From positions 1-11,669 of the forward strand of contig CALEJX010000199.1 in assembly GCA_937898375.1 (NCBI GenBank): a stretch of 11,669 nt of DNA. Reading direction: 5' to 3'. Of the stretch, positions 1 through 6,412 are shown one piece after another (the stretch's first letter is position 1; every line of letters begins with the position of its first letter). The notes under the pieces were generated by a model. It did no database searches. It was not told where the DNA came from and saw nothing but the letters and a program-made list of their open reading frames with translations. Position numbers and translations under genes: made by a program. Source of the DNA: an uncultured Ruminococcus sp. (GTDB lineage Bacteria > Bacillota > Clostridia > Oscillospirales > Ruminococcaceae).

Positions 1-726
1 ATAGTGGGCGGTTCTATCTTCTTAGGCACAGGCTACATAACAAAGGGGCAGGATACACTTTATCTGCAAAAGTTCGACATGGTTGACGGCGGAAACGGAC
101 TTTATTATCATCAGTATATGACCTGCGTTTTCGGTCAGGCAAACGAAGCCATAAGCCTTAAAAACGCCTATTCTCAGGATATTTTGAACAGCGCAATGGA
201 GTTCAAGATACCTATTTATGACAATATGTCTGACAGCCTTTGCCCGAAGCCAACAAGCAGCGGCGACAATAACAATTATCTTAGCTATCTCAGCGTTTCA
301 GGCACGAGCATTTCACCAAAATTCGATAAGTTCACCACAAGCTATACTGCCACTGTCAATGCGGAGGTATCCTCTATTACCATAAACGCAAACCCTCTTG
401 GCAAAAGCGCAAAGGTATCAGGAAACGGCAAGGTGAGCCTTAAAACAGGCGAGAACACTGTCAAGGTAATCTGCACGGCGGCAAGCGGCGTAAAGCGCAC
501 TTATACCATAAAAATAACAAGAAAAGCCGCTCCACAGACCCTACAGCAGGGAGATGTGAACGGCGACAAGTATCTGACAGTTGTGGACGCTTTGCTCATA
601 CTGCGCTATAACGCAGGCAAGACACAGCTTGATTCCGCTCAGCTAAAGCGTGCTGATATGAACGGCGACGGAAAAGTCGATGTTATCGACGCTCTTACGC
701 TGCTCAAAAAGATAAGTCAAAGCTAA
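1..726 (+). CDS. Secreted glucosaminidase-like protein with cadherin-like and dockerin domains, C-terminal part
   Basis: The reading frame is open from the first base, so the true start lies outside the window. Residues are counted from the GTG at position 4. Residues about 1-85 contain phrases such as GYITKGQDTLYLQKF, YYHQYMT and FKIPIYDNM, which I recognise from the tail of clostridial endo-beta-N-acetylglucosaminidases (GH73-like peptidoglycan hydrolases); the catalytic part itself is not visible. Residues about 93-174 look like a cadherin-like beta-sandwich (LSYLSVSG opening, YTIKITRK closing). Residues 183-238 form a type I dockerin with two calcium loops: DVNGDKYLTVVD (184-195) and DMNGDGKVDVID (218-229), with Asp/Asn at loop positions 1, 3, 5 and 12. 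Positions 10 and 11 of the loops, which often set cohesin specificity, are V-V and V-I. The inferred role is a cell-wall hydrolase exported and docked to a cohesin scaffold. The dockerin is near certain; the hydrolase identity is moderate. Confidence 0.85.
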   Translation: MVGGSIFLGTGYITKGQDTLYLQKFDMVDGGNGLYYHQYMTCVFGQANEAISLKNAYSQDILNSAMEFKIPIYDNMSDSLCPKPTSSGDNNNYLSYLSVSGTSISPKFDKFTTSYTATVNAEVSSITINANPLGKSAKVSGNGKVSLKTGENTVKVICTAASGVKRTYTIKITRKAAPQTLQQGDVNGDKYLTVVDALLILRYNAGKTQLDSAQLKRADMNGDGKVDVIDALTLLKKISQS

Positions 727-739
727 AATACAAAAAAAG

Positions 740-769
740 CAGGAGCGTCACCACCATGGTACGCTCCTG
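740..769 (-). terminator. Bidirectional terminator, best on the minus strand
   Basis: A perfect 9-bp stem pairs 740-748 (CAGGAGCGT) with 761-769 (ACGCTCCTG) around a 12-base loop. On the minus strand the stem is followed, one base later, by seven T (complement of the A run at 732-738), the classic intrinsic form. It lies 8 bases past the stop of the 57-codon minus-strand gene. On the plus strand it follows the stop of the dockerin protein by 13 bases but has only a short T run, so it probably serves both convergent genes with unequal strength. Confidence 0.85.
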
Positions 770-777
770 TTTGCGGA

Positions 778-951
778 CTATTTCATCATCATTGAAATTC
801 CGTCCATTACATCGCCGATAGCCTTGATAGCACGTCCTGTGCGGCTCTTGAGCATCTTCTTTTCGCTTGATGTCGCCTCCGTGACGGCATAAGCCACCGT
901 TCCTGCGGCTATCGCCATTGAAACGCCTGTTATCATTGACTTCATCTTCAT
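778..951 (-). CDS. Small 57-residue hypothetical protein, possibly membrane-associated
   Basis: The minus strand holds a complete short gene: ATG at 951, 57 codons, TAG at 780-778. An AGGAGG ribosome binding site at 965-960 lies 8 bases before the ATG, among the strongest sites in the window, and a terminator follows the stop by 8 bases. A second in-frame ATG at 945 is less well placed. The protein starts MKMKSMITGVSMAIAAGTVA, so residues about 5-24 form a moderately hydrophobic, small-residue-rich helix that could be a membrane anchor. Residues about 28-57 are basic then amphipathic (KKMLKSRTGRAIKAIGD) and end in ISMMMK. It has eight Met, no Cys and no Trp. I recall similar short unnamed proteins in Ruminococcus-type genomes but cannot name a function. 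It is divergent from leuC. It could be a small membrane-associated structural or regulatory protein; this is inference. Confidence 0.75.
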   Translation of the reverse strand: MKMKSMITGVSMAIAAGTVAYAVTEATSSEKKMLKSRTGRAIKAIGDVMDGISMMMK

Positions 952-965
952 TGCTGTTTCCTCCT

Positions 966-1241
966 TTTTTCTTTGTAATATTATTTTTCGCAGAAAGAGA
1001 ACAGCTATGCTATGTAAATGAAGTCAAGGCGGCTGACGGTATTTTCCCGTAAATGTTCGTATTTTTATGCCTATGCACAGCGGTCATAAGCGTATACGCC
1101 GTGGATATGTTTCATAAGTGATTAAAATTTTCGCATTTTTATATGTAAATGCAAAAGAGATAAGTTCATAACTCAAACGTTTAGTATAAATATTATTCAT
1201 AGATATATAATAAATATGTATTTGCATTAACAATAAAATGG
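966..1241. other. AT-rich divergent intergenic region
   Basis: This stretch separates the 57-codon minus-strand gene from the leuC promoter. It contains a perfect 10-bp palindrome GCGTATACGC at 1090-1099, and an inverted repeat GCATTT (1133-1138) / AAATGC (1147-1152) in AT-rich sequence. A TTGACT on the minus strand at 1027-1022 could be the -35 of the small gene, but I see no convincing -10 at the right distance. The palindromes are candidate operators only. No T-box, tRNA-like fold or leucine-rich leader peptide is apparent. Confidence 0.4.
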
Positions 1242-1250
1242 TGCTATAAT
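1242..1250 (+). promoter_or_regulatory. leuC promoter (extended -10)
   Basis: TGCTATAAT is a perfect sigma-A extended -10 element: the TG at 1242-1243 followed by a consensus TATAAT at 1245-1250. The -35 position 17 bases upstream (TTGCAT, 1222-1227) matches only in TTG, which extended -10 promoters tolerate. Transcription would start near 1257, giving a leader of about 60 bases before leuC. Confidence 0.7.
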
Positions 1251-1271
1251 AAATGAGTATAAAAAAATAAA

Positions 1272-1296
1272 GGTTTTTGGCGTACCGCCAAGATCC
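1272..1296 (+). promoter_or_regulatory. Hairpin in the leuC leader
   Basis: In the predicted 5' leader, 1272-1282 (GGTTTTTGGCG) pairs with 1286-1296 (CGCCAAGATCC) around the loop TAC, with one T-T mismatch and one G-T wobble. The core TTGGCG/CGCCAA is perfect. No T run follows, so it is not a terminator. It ends 6 bases before the AAGGAG ribosome binding site of leuC (1303-1308). It could protect the mRNA 5' end or be a binding site; no known riboswitch class is recognised. Confidence 0.5.
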
Positions 1297-1317
1297 GATA
1301 GTAAGGAGTAATATTAA

Positions 1318-2580
1318 ATGGGTATGACAATGACTCAGAAAATTCTGGCAGCCCACGCAGGTCTTGACGAAGTCAAGGCAGGTCAGCTTATAATGGCTAA
1401 CCTCGATCTCGTTCTCGGCAACGACGTTACGTCCCCTGTGGCTATCAACGAGTTCAACAAAGCGGGCTTCACAGATGTTTTCGATAAGAATAAGGTCACA
1501 ATGGTCATGGATCACTTTGCACCTAACAAGGATATCAAATCCGCTACACAGTGCAAGACCTGCCGTGACTTTGCTTCAAAGTATGATATAAAGAATTATT
1601 TCGACGTTGGCGATATGGGCATTGAACACGCTCTGCTTCCTGAAAAAGGACTTGTCGCTCCAGGCGACTGCGTTATCGGCGCTGACTCACATACTTGTAC
1701 ATACGGCGCACTTGGCGCATTCTCAACAGGTATCGGCTCAACAGATATGTGCGCAGGCATGGCAAAGGGCAAGACTTGGTTCAAAGTCCCTGCTGCTATC
1801 AAGTTCAATATCGTAGGCAAGCTGCCTAAGTATAGTGCCGCTAAGGACGTTATACTTCACATAATTGGCATGATAGGCGTTGACGGCGCACTTTACAAGT
1901 CTATGGAATTTTCAGGCGAGGGTCTGAAAAACCTCTCCATGGAGGACAGACTTTGTATGGCTAACATGGCTATCGAAGCAGGCGCTAAAAACGGAATATT
2001 TGCAGTTGACGATGTTACACTTGATTACATCAAGGATAAGGTAAACAGAGAGTATAAGATATACAAGGCTGACGATGACGCTGAGTATGAGGCTGAATAT
2101 ACTATCGATCTCAGTGAGATAAAGCCTACAGTTGCTTTTCCACACCTGCCTGAGAACGCAAGAACATTTGACGATATCCCAGAGGTCAAGATAGATCAGG
2201 TAGTTATCGGCTCATGTACGAACGGCAGGATCGAGGATCTGAGATGTGCCGCTGAGATACTTGACGGCAAAAAGGTGACAAAGAACGTAAGATGTATCAT
2301 TATCCCTGCCACACAGAAGGTTTATCTTCAGGCTATGAAAGAGGGTCTGCTTGAGATATTTATAAATGCAGGCTGTGCAGTTTCTACACCTACCTGCGGC
2401 CCATGTCTTGGCGGACATATGGGCATTCTTGCAAAGGGCGAAAGAGCCGTTGCAACAACAAACAGAAATTTCGTGGGACGTATGGGTCACCCTGAGTCAG
2501 AAGTTTATCTGGCTTCGCCTTACGTTGCCGCCGCTTCAGCTGTGACAGGCAAGATCTCACAGCCGTCGGAAGTTATGTGA
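1318..2580 (+). CDS. leuC: 3-isopropylmalate dehydratase, large subunit
   Basis: With LeuD this cytoplasmic enzyme isomerises 2-isopropylmalate to 3-isopropylmalate in leucine synthesis. The 420-residue length fits the shorter LeuC/HacA-type large subunit rather than the roughly 465-residue enterobacterial form. It is an aconitase-family [4Fe-4S] protein. The cluster ligands are visible as C300 in VIGSCTNGR and C360 and C363 in TPTCGPCLGGH. The active-site segment GADSHTCTYGALG lies near residues 121-133. The ATG has an AAGGAG site 9 bases upstream, preceded by a promoter and hairpin, so leuC is the first gene of the cluster. LeuA, which makes the substrate, is not in the window. Homocitrate/homoaconitase-type paralogues share these motifs, but the leuD and leuB neighbours settle the leucine role. 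Confidence 0.95.
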   Translation: MGMTMTQKILAAHAGLDEVKAGQLIMANLDLVLGNDVTSPVAINEFNKAGFTDVFDKNKVTMVMDHFAPNKDIKSATQCKTCRDFASKYDIKNYFDVGDMGIEHALLPEKGLVAPGDCVIGADSHTCTYGALGAFSTGIGSTDMCAGMAKGKTWFKVPAAIKFNIVGKLPKYSAAKDVILHIIGMIGVDGALYKSMEFSGEGLKNLSMEDRLCMANMAIEAGAKNGIFAVDDVTLDYIKDKVNREYKIYKADDDAEYEAEYTIDLSEIKPTVAFPHLPENARTFDDIPEVKIDQVVIGSCTNGRIEDLRCAAEILDGKKVTKNVRCIIIPATQKVYLQAMKEGLLEIFINAGCAVSTPTCGPCLGGHMGILAKGERAVATTNRNFVGRMGHPESEVYLASPYVAAASAVTGKISQPSEVM

Positions 2581-2626
2581 TATTTGGGGAGAAAATCAGC
2601 TGACAGATCTTGCGTTGGGGGAATAA

Positions 2627-3061
2627 ATGATATGCGGCACTGCTGCATATATGACTTGGGAGCGAGAACAGATGAAAAATTATCTTAGGGAAATATTCTC
2701 CGATATACTTCTCAGTATTGTTACAAAGAAGTACGGAACTTCACTAAATGACTATCAGCGTGAGGAAAAGGCTGACGAGATCATTCAGGAACTCCATGAT
2801 CAAAATACATTTACCGTGGAAATGACGCAGGCTCTTATTGACAAGAAGGGCTTCAATACATTTTATACCTCCAATATTGGCGGTACACCTGTGTATGCTC
2901 TCGTTAAAGAGGGAATGTTCCACAAGGTAAAGATCTGCTATTTTATTACAAGAAACAAGGATACTATAGACGGCCCGTATCTTGAAAAGATATACGAGGA
3001 ACTGAGAAAACAGGCGATAGGAGAGAATATCTTCCATTCGCCGGATTTCAAGCAGGGCTGA
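2627..3061 (+). CDS. Hypothetical protein between leuC and leuD
   Basis: A 144-codon frame starts at ATG 2627 behind a run of five G at 2617-2621. A second in-frame ATG at 2672 has GGGAG upstream and would give 129 residues starting MKNYLREIF; which is used is open. The protein is soluble and charged, with a helical N-terminal part (about 16-65, rich in Glu, Lys and Leu) and a more mixed part (about 78-110) around FNTFYTSNIGG and VKICYFITRNK, suggesting an alpha/beta fold. There is no signal peptide, no membrane segment and no obvious catalytic motif; I do not recognise the family. It begins 46 bases after the leuC stop and ends 27 bases before leuD, so it is very probably co-transcribed with both isomerase subunits. 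An accessory role for the LeuCD complex would be guesswork. Confidence 0.75.
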   Translation: MICGTAAYMTWEREQMKNYLREIFSDILLSIVTKKYGTSLNDYQREEKADEIIQELHDQNTFTVEMTQALIDKKGFNTFYTSNIGGTPVYALVKEGMFHKVKICYFITRNKDTIDGPYLEKIYEELRKQAIGENIFHSPDFKQG

Positions 3062-3073
3062 TAAAGTTTGACG

Positions 3074-3080
3074 AAAGGGG
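3074..3080 (+). promoter_or_regulatory. leuD ribosome binding site
   Basis: AAAGGGG ends 8 bases before the ATG at 3089. It fixes the leuD start there and argues against the in-frame TTG at 3068, which would place this site inside the coding sequence and add seven residues not typical of LeuD. Confidence 0.7.
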
Positions 3081-3088
3081 TTTTCATA

Positions 3089-3568
3089 ATGAAAGCTTGC
3101 GGAAAAGTACATAAATACGGGGATAACGTAGATACTGACGTTATTATCCCTGCAAGGTACCTCAATACACCTGATATGCAGGAGCTTGCACAGCACTGCA
3201 TGGAGGATATTGACGTTGACTTTGCAAAGAACGTTCAGAAAGGCGATATAATGGTAGCAAAGAGCAACTTCGGCTGCGGCTCATCAAGAGAGCATGCGCC
3301 TGCTGCTATCAAGGCGAGCGGAATATCCTGCGTTATCGCAAAGACATTTGCAAGAATATTCTACAGAAACGCTATCAATATCGGACTTCCTATCGTCGAG
3401 TGCGAGGAAGCTGCTGAGAAGATAGATGACGGCGACGAGGTGGAGATAGATTTCGACAGCGGCGTTATCACAAATAAGACCAAGAATGAGACATATCAGG
3501 GTCAGTCATTCCCTGAGTTTCTTATCAATATCATAAACAGCAACGGTCTTCTTAACTCACTTAAATAA
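3089..3568 (+). CDS. leuD: 3-isopropylmalate dehydratase, small subunit
   Basis: This is the small partner of LeuC, supplying the swivel domain that completes the isopropylmalate isomerase active site. Starting at ATG 3089 the protein has 159 residues, beginning MKACGKVHKYGDNVDTDVII, which is the standard LeuD opening; the DTDVIIP segment and the GCGSSREHAP segment (about residues 60-69) are family signatures. The ending FLINIINSNGLLNSL is also typical. It follows the 144-codon hypothetical gene by 27 bases. It is separated from leuB by a lipoprotein gene, which breaks the usual leuC-leuD-leuB order. No missing key residue is seen. Confidence 0.94.
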   Translation: MKACGKVHKYGDNVDTDVIIPARYLNTPDMQELAQHCMEDIDVDFAKNVQKGDIMVAKSNFGCGSSREHAPAAIKASGISCVIAKTFARIFYRNAINIGLPIVECEEAAEKIDDGDEVEIDFDSGVITNKTKNETYQGQSFPEFLINIINSNGLLNSLK

Positions 3569-3641
3569 GATATTATGAAGCTTTAAGGGGGATCTCTGAA
3601 AAGGGGTCGCCCTTGAACTGTTTCTATGAAGGGGTGAAGCT
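3569..3641 (+). other. leuD-lipoprotein spacer with a short stem-loop
   Basis: The spacer holds a compact hairpin, AAGGG (3601-3605) with CCCTT (3610-3614) around the loop GTCG. An alternative upstream arm AAGGG at 3585-3589 could compete for the same CCCTT. No T run follows, so it is not a standard terminator. The segment ends with GAAGGGG (3628-3634), the ribosome binding site of the next gene. I see no promoter here, so the lipoprotein is probably on the leu transcript; the hairpin may modulate processing or read-through. Confidence 0.35.
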
Positions 3642-4316
3642 ATGAAAGCGAAAAAGATTTTTGCGGCACTTGCGGCAGGGGTAATGCTGGTGTGCAGCAC
3701 AGGCTGCTCAAAAAAAGAGGAGAGCAGCAGTAAATTTGAATACAGCAGCAAGGAATTTCTGCCTTTTATGGTAATGGTGGACGGCAGCAAGATAGACCTT
3801 ACCCTAAGCTCGGCGGAGATAAACAGAAAGCTTGGCGGTCATTTTGCAAAGGGTACTGCTTCAAACAGCAGCATAGTGCTTGTGGAAAAGGACGAAAAGA
3901 CCGATAAAAATGGCGTTACAACAAAGACCTTTACCTGCAATCAGCCTGAGATAAACGGCTCGGGGTTTTCCACTTTCAACGGGCTTTGGGCAAATATAGA
4001 CGAAGAGAGCATAGACAGCACTGTTTCACCCAACAGCATAAAGGTCAAAGGCTCTGACGGCTTGTCTTACTATTGGTCATATTATATGGACGGCGAGGAG
4101 ATAGACTATAGTCAGGTGAACTTTGACGGCACTGATACGGCAGACACTTATATGCAGTATCAGCTCAAAGGTATGGCTGCTGACGATTATTGCAAAAAGA
4201 AGCTTATTGACGGCGAGTGTTCGGTCTATACAGGCATTTTGTTCATGACAGCCGAAAAGCAGAGCTATTCCTGTGAAATAAGCGTTTCGACTTTAAATTC
4301 TGAGGAGGATAAATAA
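3642..4316 (+). CDS. Putative lipoprotein between leuD and leuB
   Basis: This encodes 224 residues. The N-terminus MKAKKIFAALAAGVMLVCST is a lipoprotein-type signal: two to three Lys, a hydrophobic core and then G-C, making C22 the likely lipidated cysteine (the -3 residue is Ser rather than the preferred Leu). A Ser/Lys/Glu-rich linker follows (about 23-35). The rest is a soluble extracellular domain with many Asp, Ser and Thr and a beta-rich look, including IKVKGSDGLSYYWSYYMDG near 133-151. I do not recognise the family, and the sequence gives no substrate. The gene ends one base before the leuB ATG, and the leuB ribosome binding site (AGGAGG, 4303-4308) lies within its last codons, so it is firmly in the leu operon. 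A surface protein inside a leucine operon is unusual; a link to amino-acid or peptide sensing is speculation. Confidence 0.85.
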   Translation: MKAKKIFAALAAGVMLVCSTGCSKKEESSSKFEYSSKEFLPFMVMVDGSKIDLTLSSAEINRKLGGHFAKGTASNSSIVLVEKDEKTDKNGVTTKTFTCNQPEINGSGFSTFNGLWANIDEESIDSTVSPNSIKVKGSDGLSYYWSYYMDGEEIDYSQVNFDGTDTADTYMQYQLKGMAADDYCKKKLIDGECSVYTGILFMTAEKQSYSCEISVSTLNSEEDK

Positions 4317-4317
4317 C

Positions 4318-5400
4318 ATGGAAAAGAAAATTACAGTTATAAAGGGCGACGGAATAGGTCCTGAGATAGTAACAGAAGCACAGAAAGTTCTTGACAAGGT
4401 GGCTGAAAAGTTCGGTCATAAGTTCGTTTATACCGACATTCTTATGGGCGGCTGTTCTATAGATAAATACGGCGTTCCGCTTACAGACGAGGCTGTTGAG
4501 GTCGCAAAGAACTCAGACGCAGTTCTGCTTGGCTCTATCGGCGGAAACACTTCCACCTCACCATGGTATAAGCTTGCTCCAAACCTTAGACCTGAGGCAG
4601 GACTTCTGAAAATAAGAAAAGAGCTTGGACTGTTTGCTAACCTGCGTCCTGCAAATCTTTATCCTGAGCTTAGAGAAGCTTGCCCTCTTAAGGACGAGAT
4701 AATCGGCGACGGCTTTGACATGATGATAATGAGAGAGCTTACAGGCGGTCTTTACTTCGGCGCAAGAAAGACAGAAAACGTTGACGGCGTTGAAACTGCC
4801 GTTGATACTCTTACATATAATGAGAACGAGATAAGAAGAATAGCTATCCGTGGCTTCGATATCGCAATGAAGAGAAGAAAGAAAGTTACAAGCGTTGATA
4901 AGGCTAACGTTCTCGATTCTTCAAGACTTTGGAGAAAGGTAGTAAATGAGGTGGCTAAGGATTATCCTGAGGTGGAGCTTGAGCATATGCTCGTTGACAA
5001 CTGCGCAATGCAGCTTGTAAGAGATCCTAAGCAGTTTGACGTTATCCTTACAGAGAATATGTTCGGCGATATCCTTTCAGACGAAGCCGCTATGATATCA
5101 GGCTCACTTGGTATGCTGGCTTCCGCTTCACTGAACGATACAAAGTTCGGTATGTATGAGCCTAGCCACGGCTCAGCTCCTGATATCGCAGGTCAGGATA
5201 AGGCTAACCCTATCGCAACTATACTTTCTGCTTCAATGCTTCTGAGATTTTCTTTCGATATGGATAAGGAAGCTGACGCTGTGGATAATGCTGTCAAGAA
5301 AGTTCTTGAAGCAGGCTACAGAACAGGTGATATCATGTCAGAGGGCATGAAGCTTGTTGGCTGTAAGGAAATGGGCAGCCTTGTTGCAGATATGATATAA
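4318..5400 (+). CDS. leuB: 3-isopropylmalate dehydrogenase
   Basis: LeuB oxidises 3-isopropylmalate with NAD+, giving the keto acid that becomes leucine. The 360 residues match the usual length. Signatures in order are IKGDGIGPEI near the N-terminus, LRPEAGLLKIRKELGLFANLR around residues 90-110 (substrate-binding arginines), MRELTGGLYFG near 138-149, the Mg/substrate segment ILTENMFGDILSDE near 242-256, and HGSAPDIAGQDKANP near 284-298. D289 in PDIAG is the residue position that favours NAD over NADP in this family, whereas NADP isocitrate dehydrogenases have Lys there. The AGGAGG site sits 9 bases upstream inside the end of the lipoprotein gene, so the two are likely translationally coupled. 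Tartrate/malate dehydrogenase relatives are possible in principle, but the neighbours leuC and leuD make LeuB secure. Confidence 0.95.
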   Translation: MEKKITVIKGDGIGPEIVTEAQKVLDKVAEKFGHKFVYTDILMGGCSIDKYGVPLTDEAVEVAKNSDAVLLGSIGGNTSTSPWYKLAPNLRPEAGLLKIRKELGLFANLRPANLYPELREACPLKDEIIGDGFDMMIMRELTGGLYFGARKTENVDGVETAVDTLTYNENEIRRIAIRGFDIAMKRRKKVTSVDKANVLDSSRLWRKVVNEVAKDYPEVELEHMLVDNCAMQLVRDPKQFDVILTENMFGDILSDEAAMISGSLGMLASASLNDTKFGMYEPSHGSAPDIAGQDKANPIATILSASMLLRFSFDMDKEADAVDNAVKKVLEAGYRTGDIMSEGMKLVGCKEMGSLVADMI

Positions 5401-5434
5401 AAGCACGATACCAGTTTTCAGACGGTGATAATAA

Positions 5435-6400
5435 ATGTATTATTATATTTACGGAATAACAGACAAGGGAAATTACCGTGAACAGAATGAGGACTGCATT
5501 TTAATAGACCACGAGGTCATCAACAGCGGCAGCTATGAATCAACTGTCGCTGCTCCTTTTATTGCAGCCGTTTGCGACGGCGTTGGCGGAGAAAATGCAG
5601 GAGAGGTCGCTTCTGAACTTTGTTTAAGACATCTTTCCATTCTTGAATATAATTCAGCTGTGGATATGAAAAGAACGCTTATCGATGTTCACAATAAAAT
5701 AAAAAAGCAGGGCGTGAGAGCTGAAAACGCCGCAAATATGCAGACCACACTGTGCTGCCTTGCAGTGGACGAGGAAAGCAGAGCAATGTGCATAAACGTT
5801 GGCGACAGCAGAATGTACCGCTATGTGAACGGCACTATCAGACAGATCTCTGTTGACCAATCCTATGCACGATATATGTATGAGCATGGCAGGATAGATG
5901 ATGTGTCAGAGCTTGAGCCGCAGTATCAAAACGCCATAATCTCGTCTATCGGCAGCACCCTTAATGACCCTGATGTCGCACAGACACCATTGGTGACGGA
6001 CTTCGGCAAAGAGCCTGACGATATGATAATCATAGTGTCAGACGGCGTGTCGGATTACGTTTCTGAGGAAGAAATGGTGGTGGGGCTTGGCCTTGACCTT
6101 TCTGTTTCTGAAAAGCTAGGCGCTATAATGGAGCTTGCCCTCACAAACGGCGGAACGGATAACGTTTCTGTTGTGGGCATAAAGCCTTATCTTGACGATC
6201 ATGAGCTTAAAACTCTTACTACAAGAAAAGCTGTGGAAAAGACAGTTAGCGTGCAGGATATGCTTGAAAGTCACAAGCCTGAAAAGGCGGAAGCTGTAGA
6301 GGAGAAGAAGCCTGACGAGCAGGCGAAGCTTTTCTCTGACACGGTGGACGAGCTTATGAAACAGATGAATGAAAGTATTGACTTTTTAAAGCAGATATAG
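5435..6400 (+). CDS. PP2C-family (PPM) serine/threonine protein phosphatase
   Basis: This encodes a cytoplasmic metal-dependent phosphatase of the Stp/PrpC type. Motifs in order: GNYREQNED (residues 12-20, metal ligand D20), CDGVGG (47-52, D48 and G49), GDSRMYRY near 128-135, SDGVSDY with D203, and GGTDNVSVV with D242. All metal-binding aspartates of a typical active enzyme are therefore present. The catalytic domain ends near residue 250. A tail of about 70 residues follows: a charged Lys/Glu/Pro linker and then a probable amphipathic helix (about 300-321). There is no membrane segment. The usual partner kinase (PknB/PrkC-like) is not adjacent. The gene starts 34 bases after leuB with a weak ribosome binding site (GGTGAT), suggesting low-level expression as the tail of the leu operon. 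Its final codons contain the ilvB promoter. Confidence 0.9.
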   Translation: MYYYIYGITDKGNYREQNEDCILIDHEVINSGSYESTVAAPFIAAVCDGVGGENAGEVASELCLRHLSILEYNSAVDMKRTLIDVHNKIKKQGVRAENAANMQTTLCCLAVDEESRAMCINVGDSRMYRYVNGTIRQISVDQSYARYMYEHGRIDDVSELEPQYQNAIISSIGSTLNDPDVAQTPLVTDFGKEPDDMIIIVSDGVSDYVSEEEMVVGLGLDLSVSEKLGAIMELALTNGGTDNVSVVGIKPYLDDHELKTLTTRKAVEKTVSVQDMLESHKPEKAEAVEEKKPDEQAKLFSDTVDELMKQMNESIDFLKQI

Positions 6401-6406
6401 TATAAT
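6378..6406 (+). promoter_or_regulatory. ilvB promoter (sigma-A)
   Basis: TTGACT at 6378-6383 and TATAAT at 6401-6406 are separated by exactly 17 bases. This matches the sigma-A consensus in 11 of 12 positions and is the best promoter in the window. The -35 lies within the last codons of the phosphatase gene and the -10 begins directly after its TAG stop. Transcription should start near 6413, about 53 bases before ilvB, making ilvB independently expressed from the leu cluster. Confidence 0.85.
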
Positions 6407-6412
6407 CATATA

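Noticed and set aside
1053..1121. A 22-codon frame starting at ATG 1053, as a possible leader peptide for leuC.
   Set aside because: It has no ribosome binding site, no run of leucine codons, and lies upstream of the predicted leuC promoter.
1126..1140. A CodY-like box near AATTTTCGCATTTTT.
   Set aside because: Only about 10 of 15 positions match and the right half is poor in an AT-rich background.
1084..1515. A minus-strand open frame of 143 codons overlapping the start of leuC.
   Set aside because: It lacks a ribosome binding site, covers the leuC promoter and start, and its product looks like low-complexity antisense translation.
3068..3088. An upstream TTG start for leuD.
   Set aside because: The AAAGGGG site is correctly spaced for ATG 3089 and would be inside the gene if TTG were used.
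2744..3196. A minus-strand frame of 150 codons antisense to the unknown gene and leuD.
   Set aside because: It overlaps the leuD start, has no good ribosome binding site, and no family is recognisable. The plus-strand gene has better signals.
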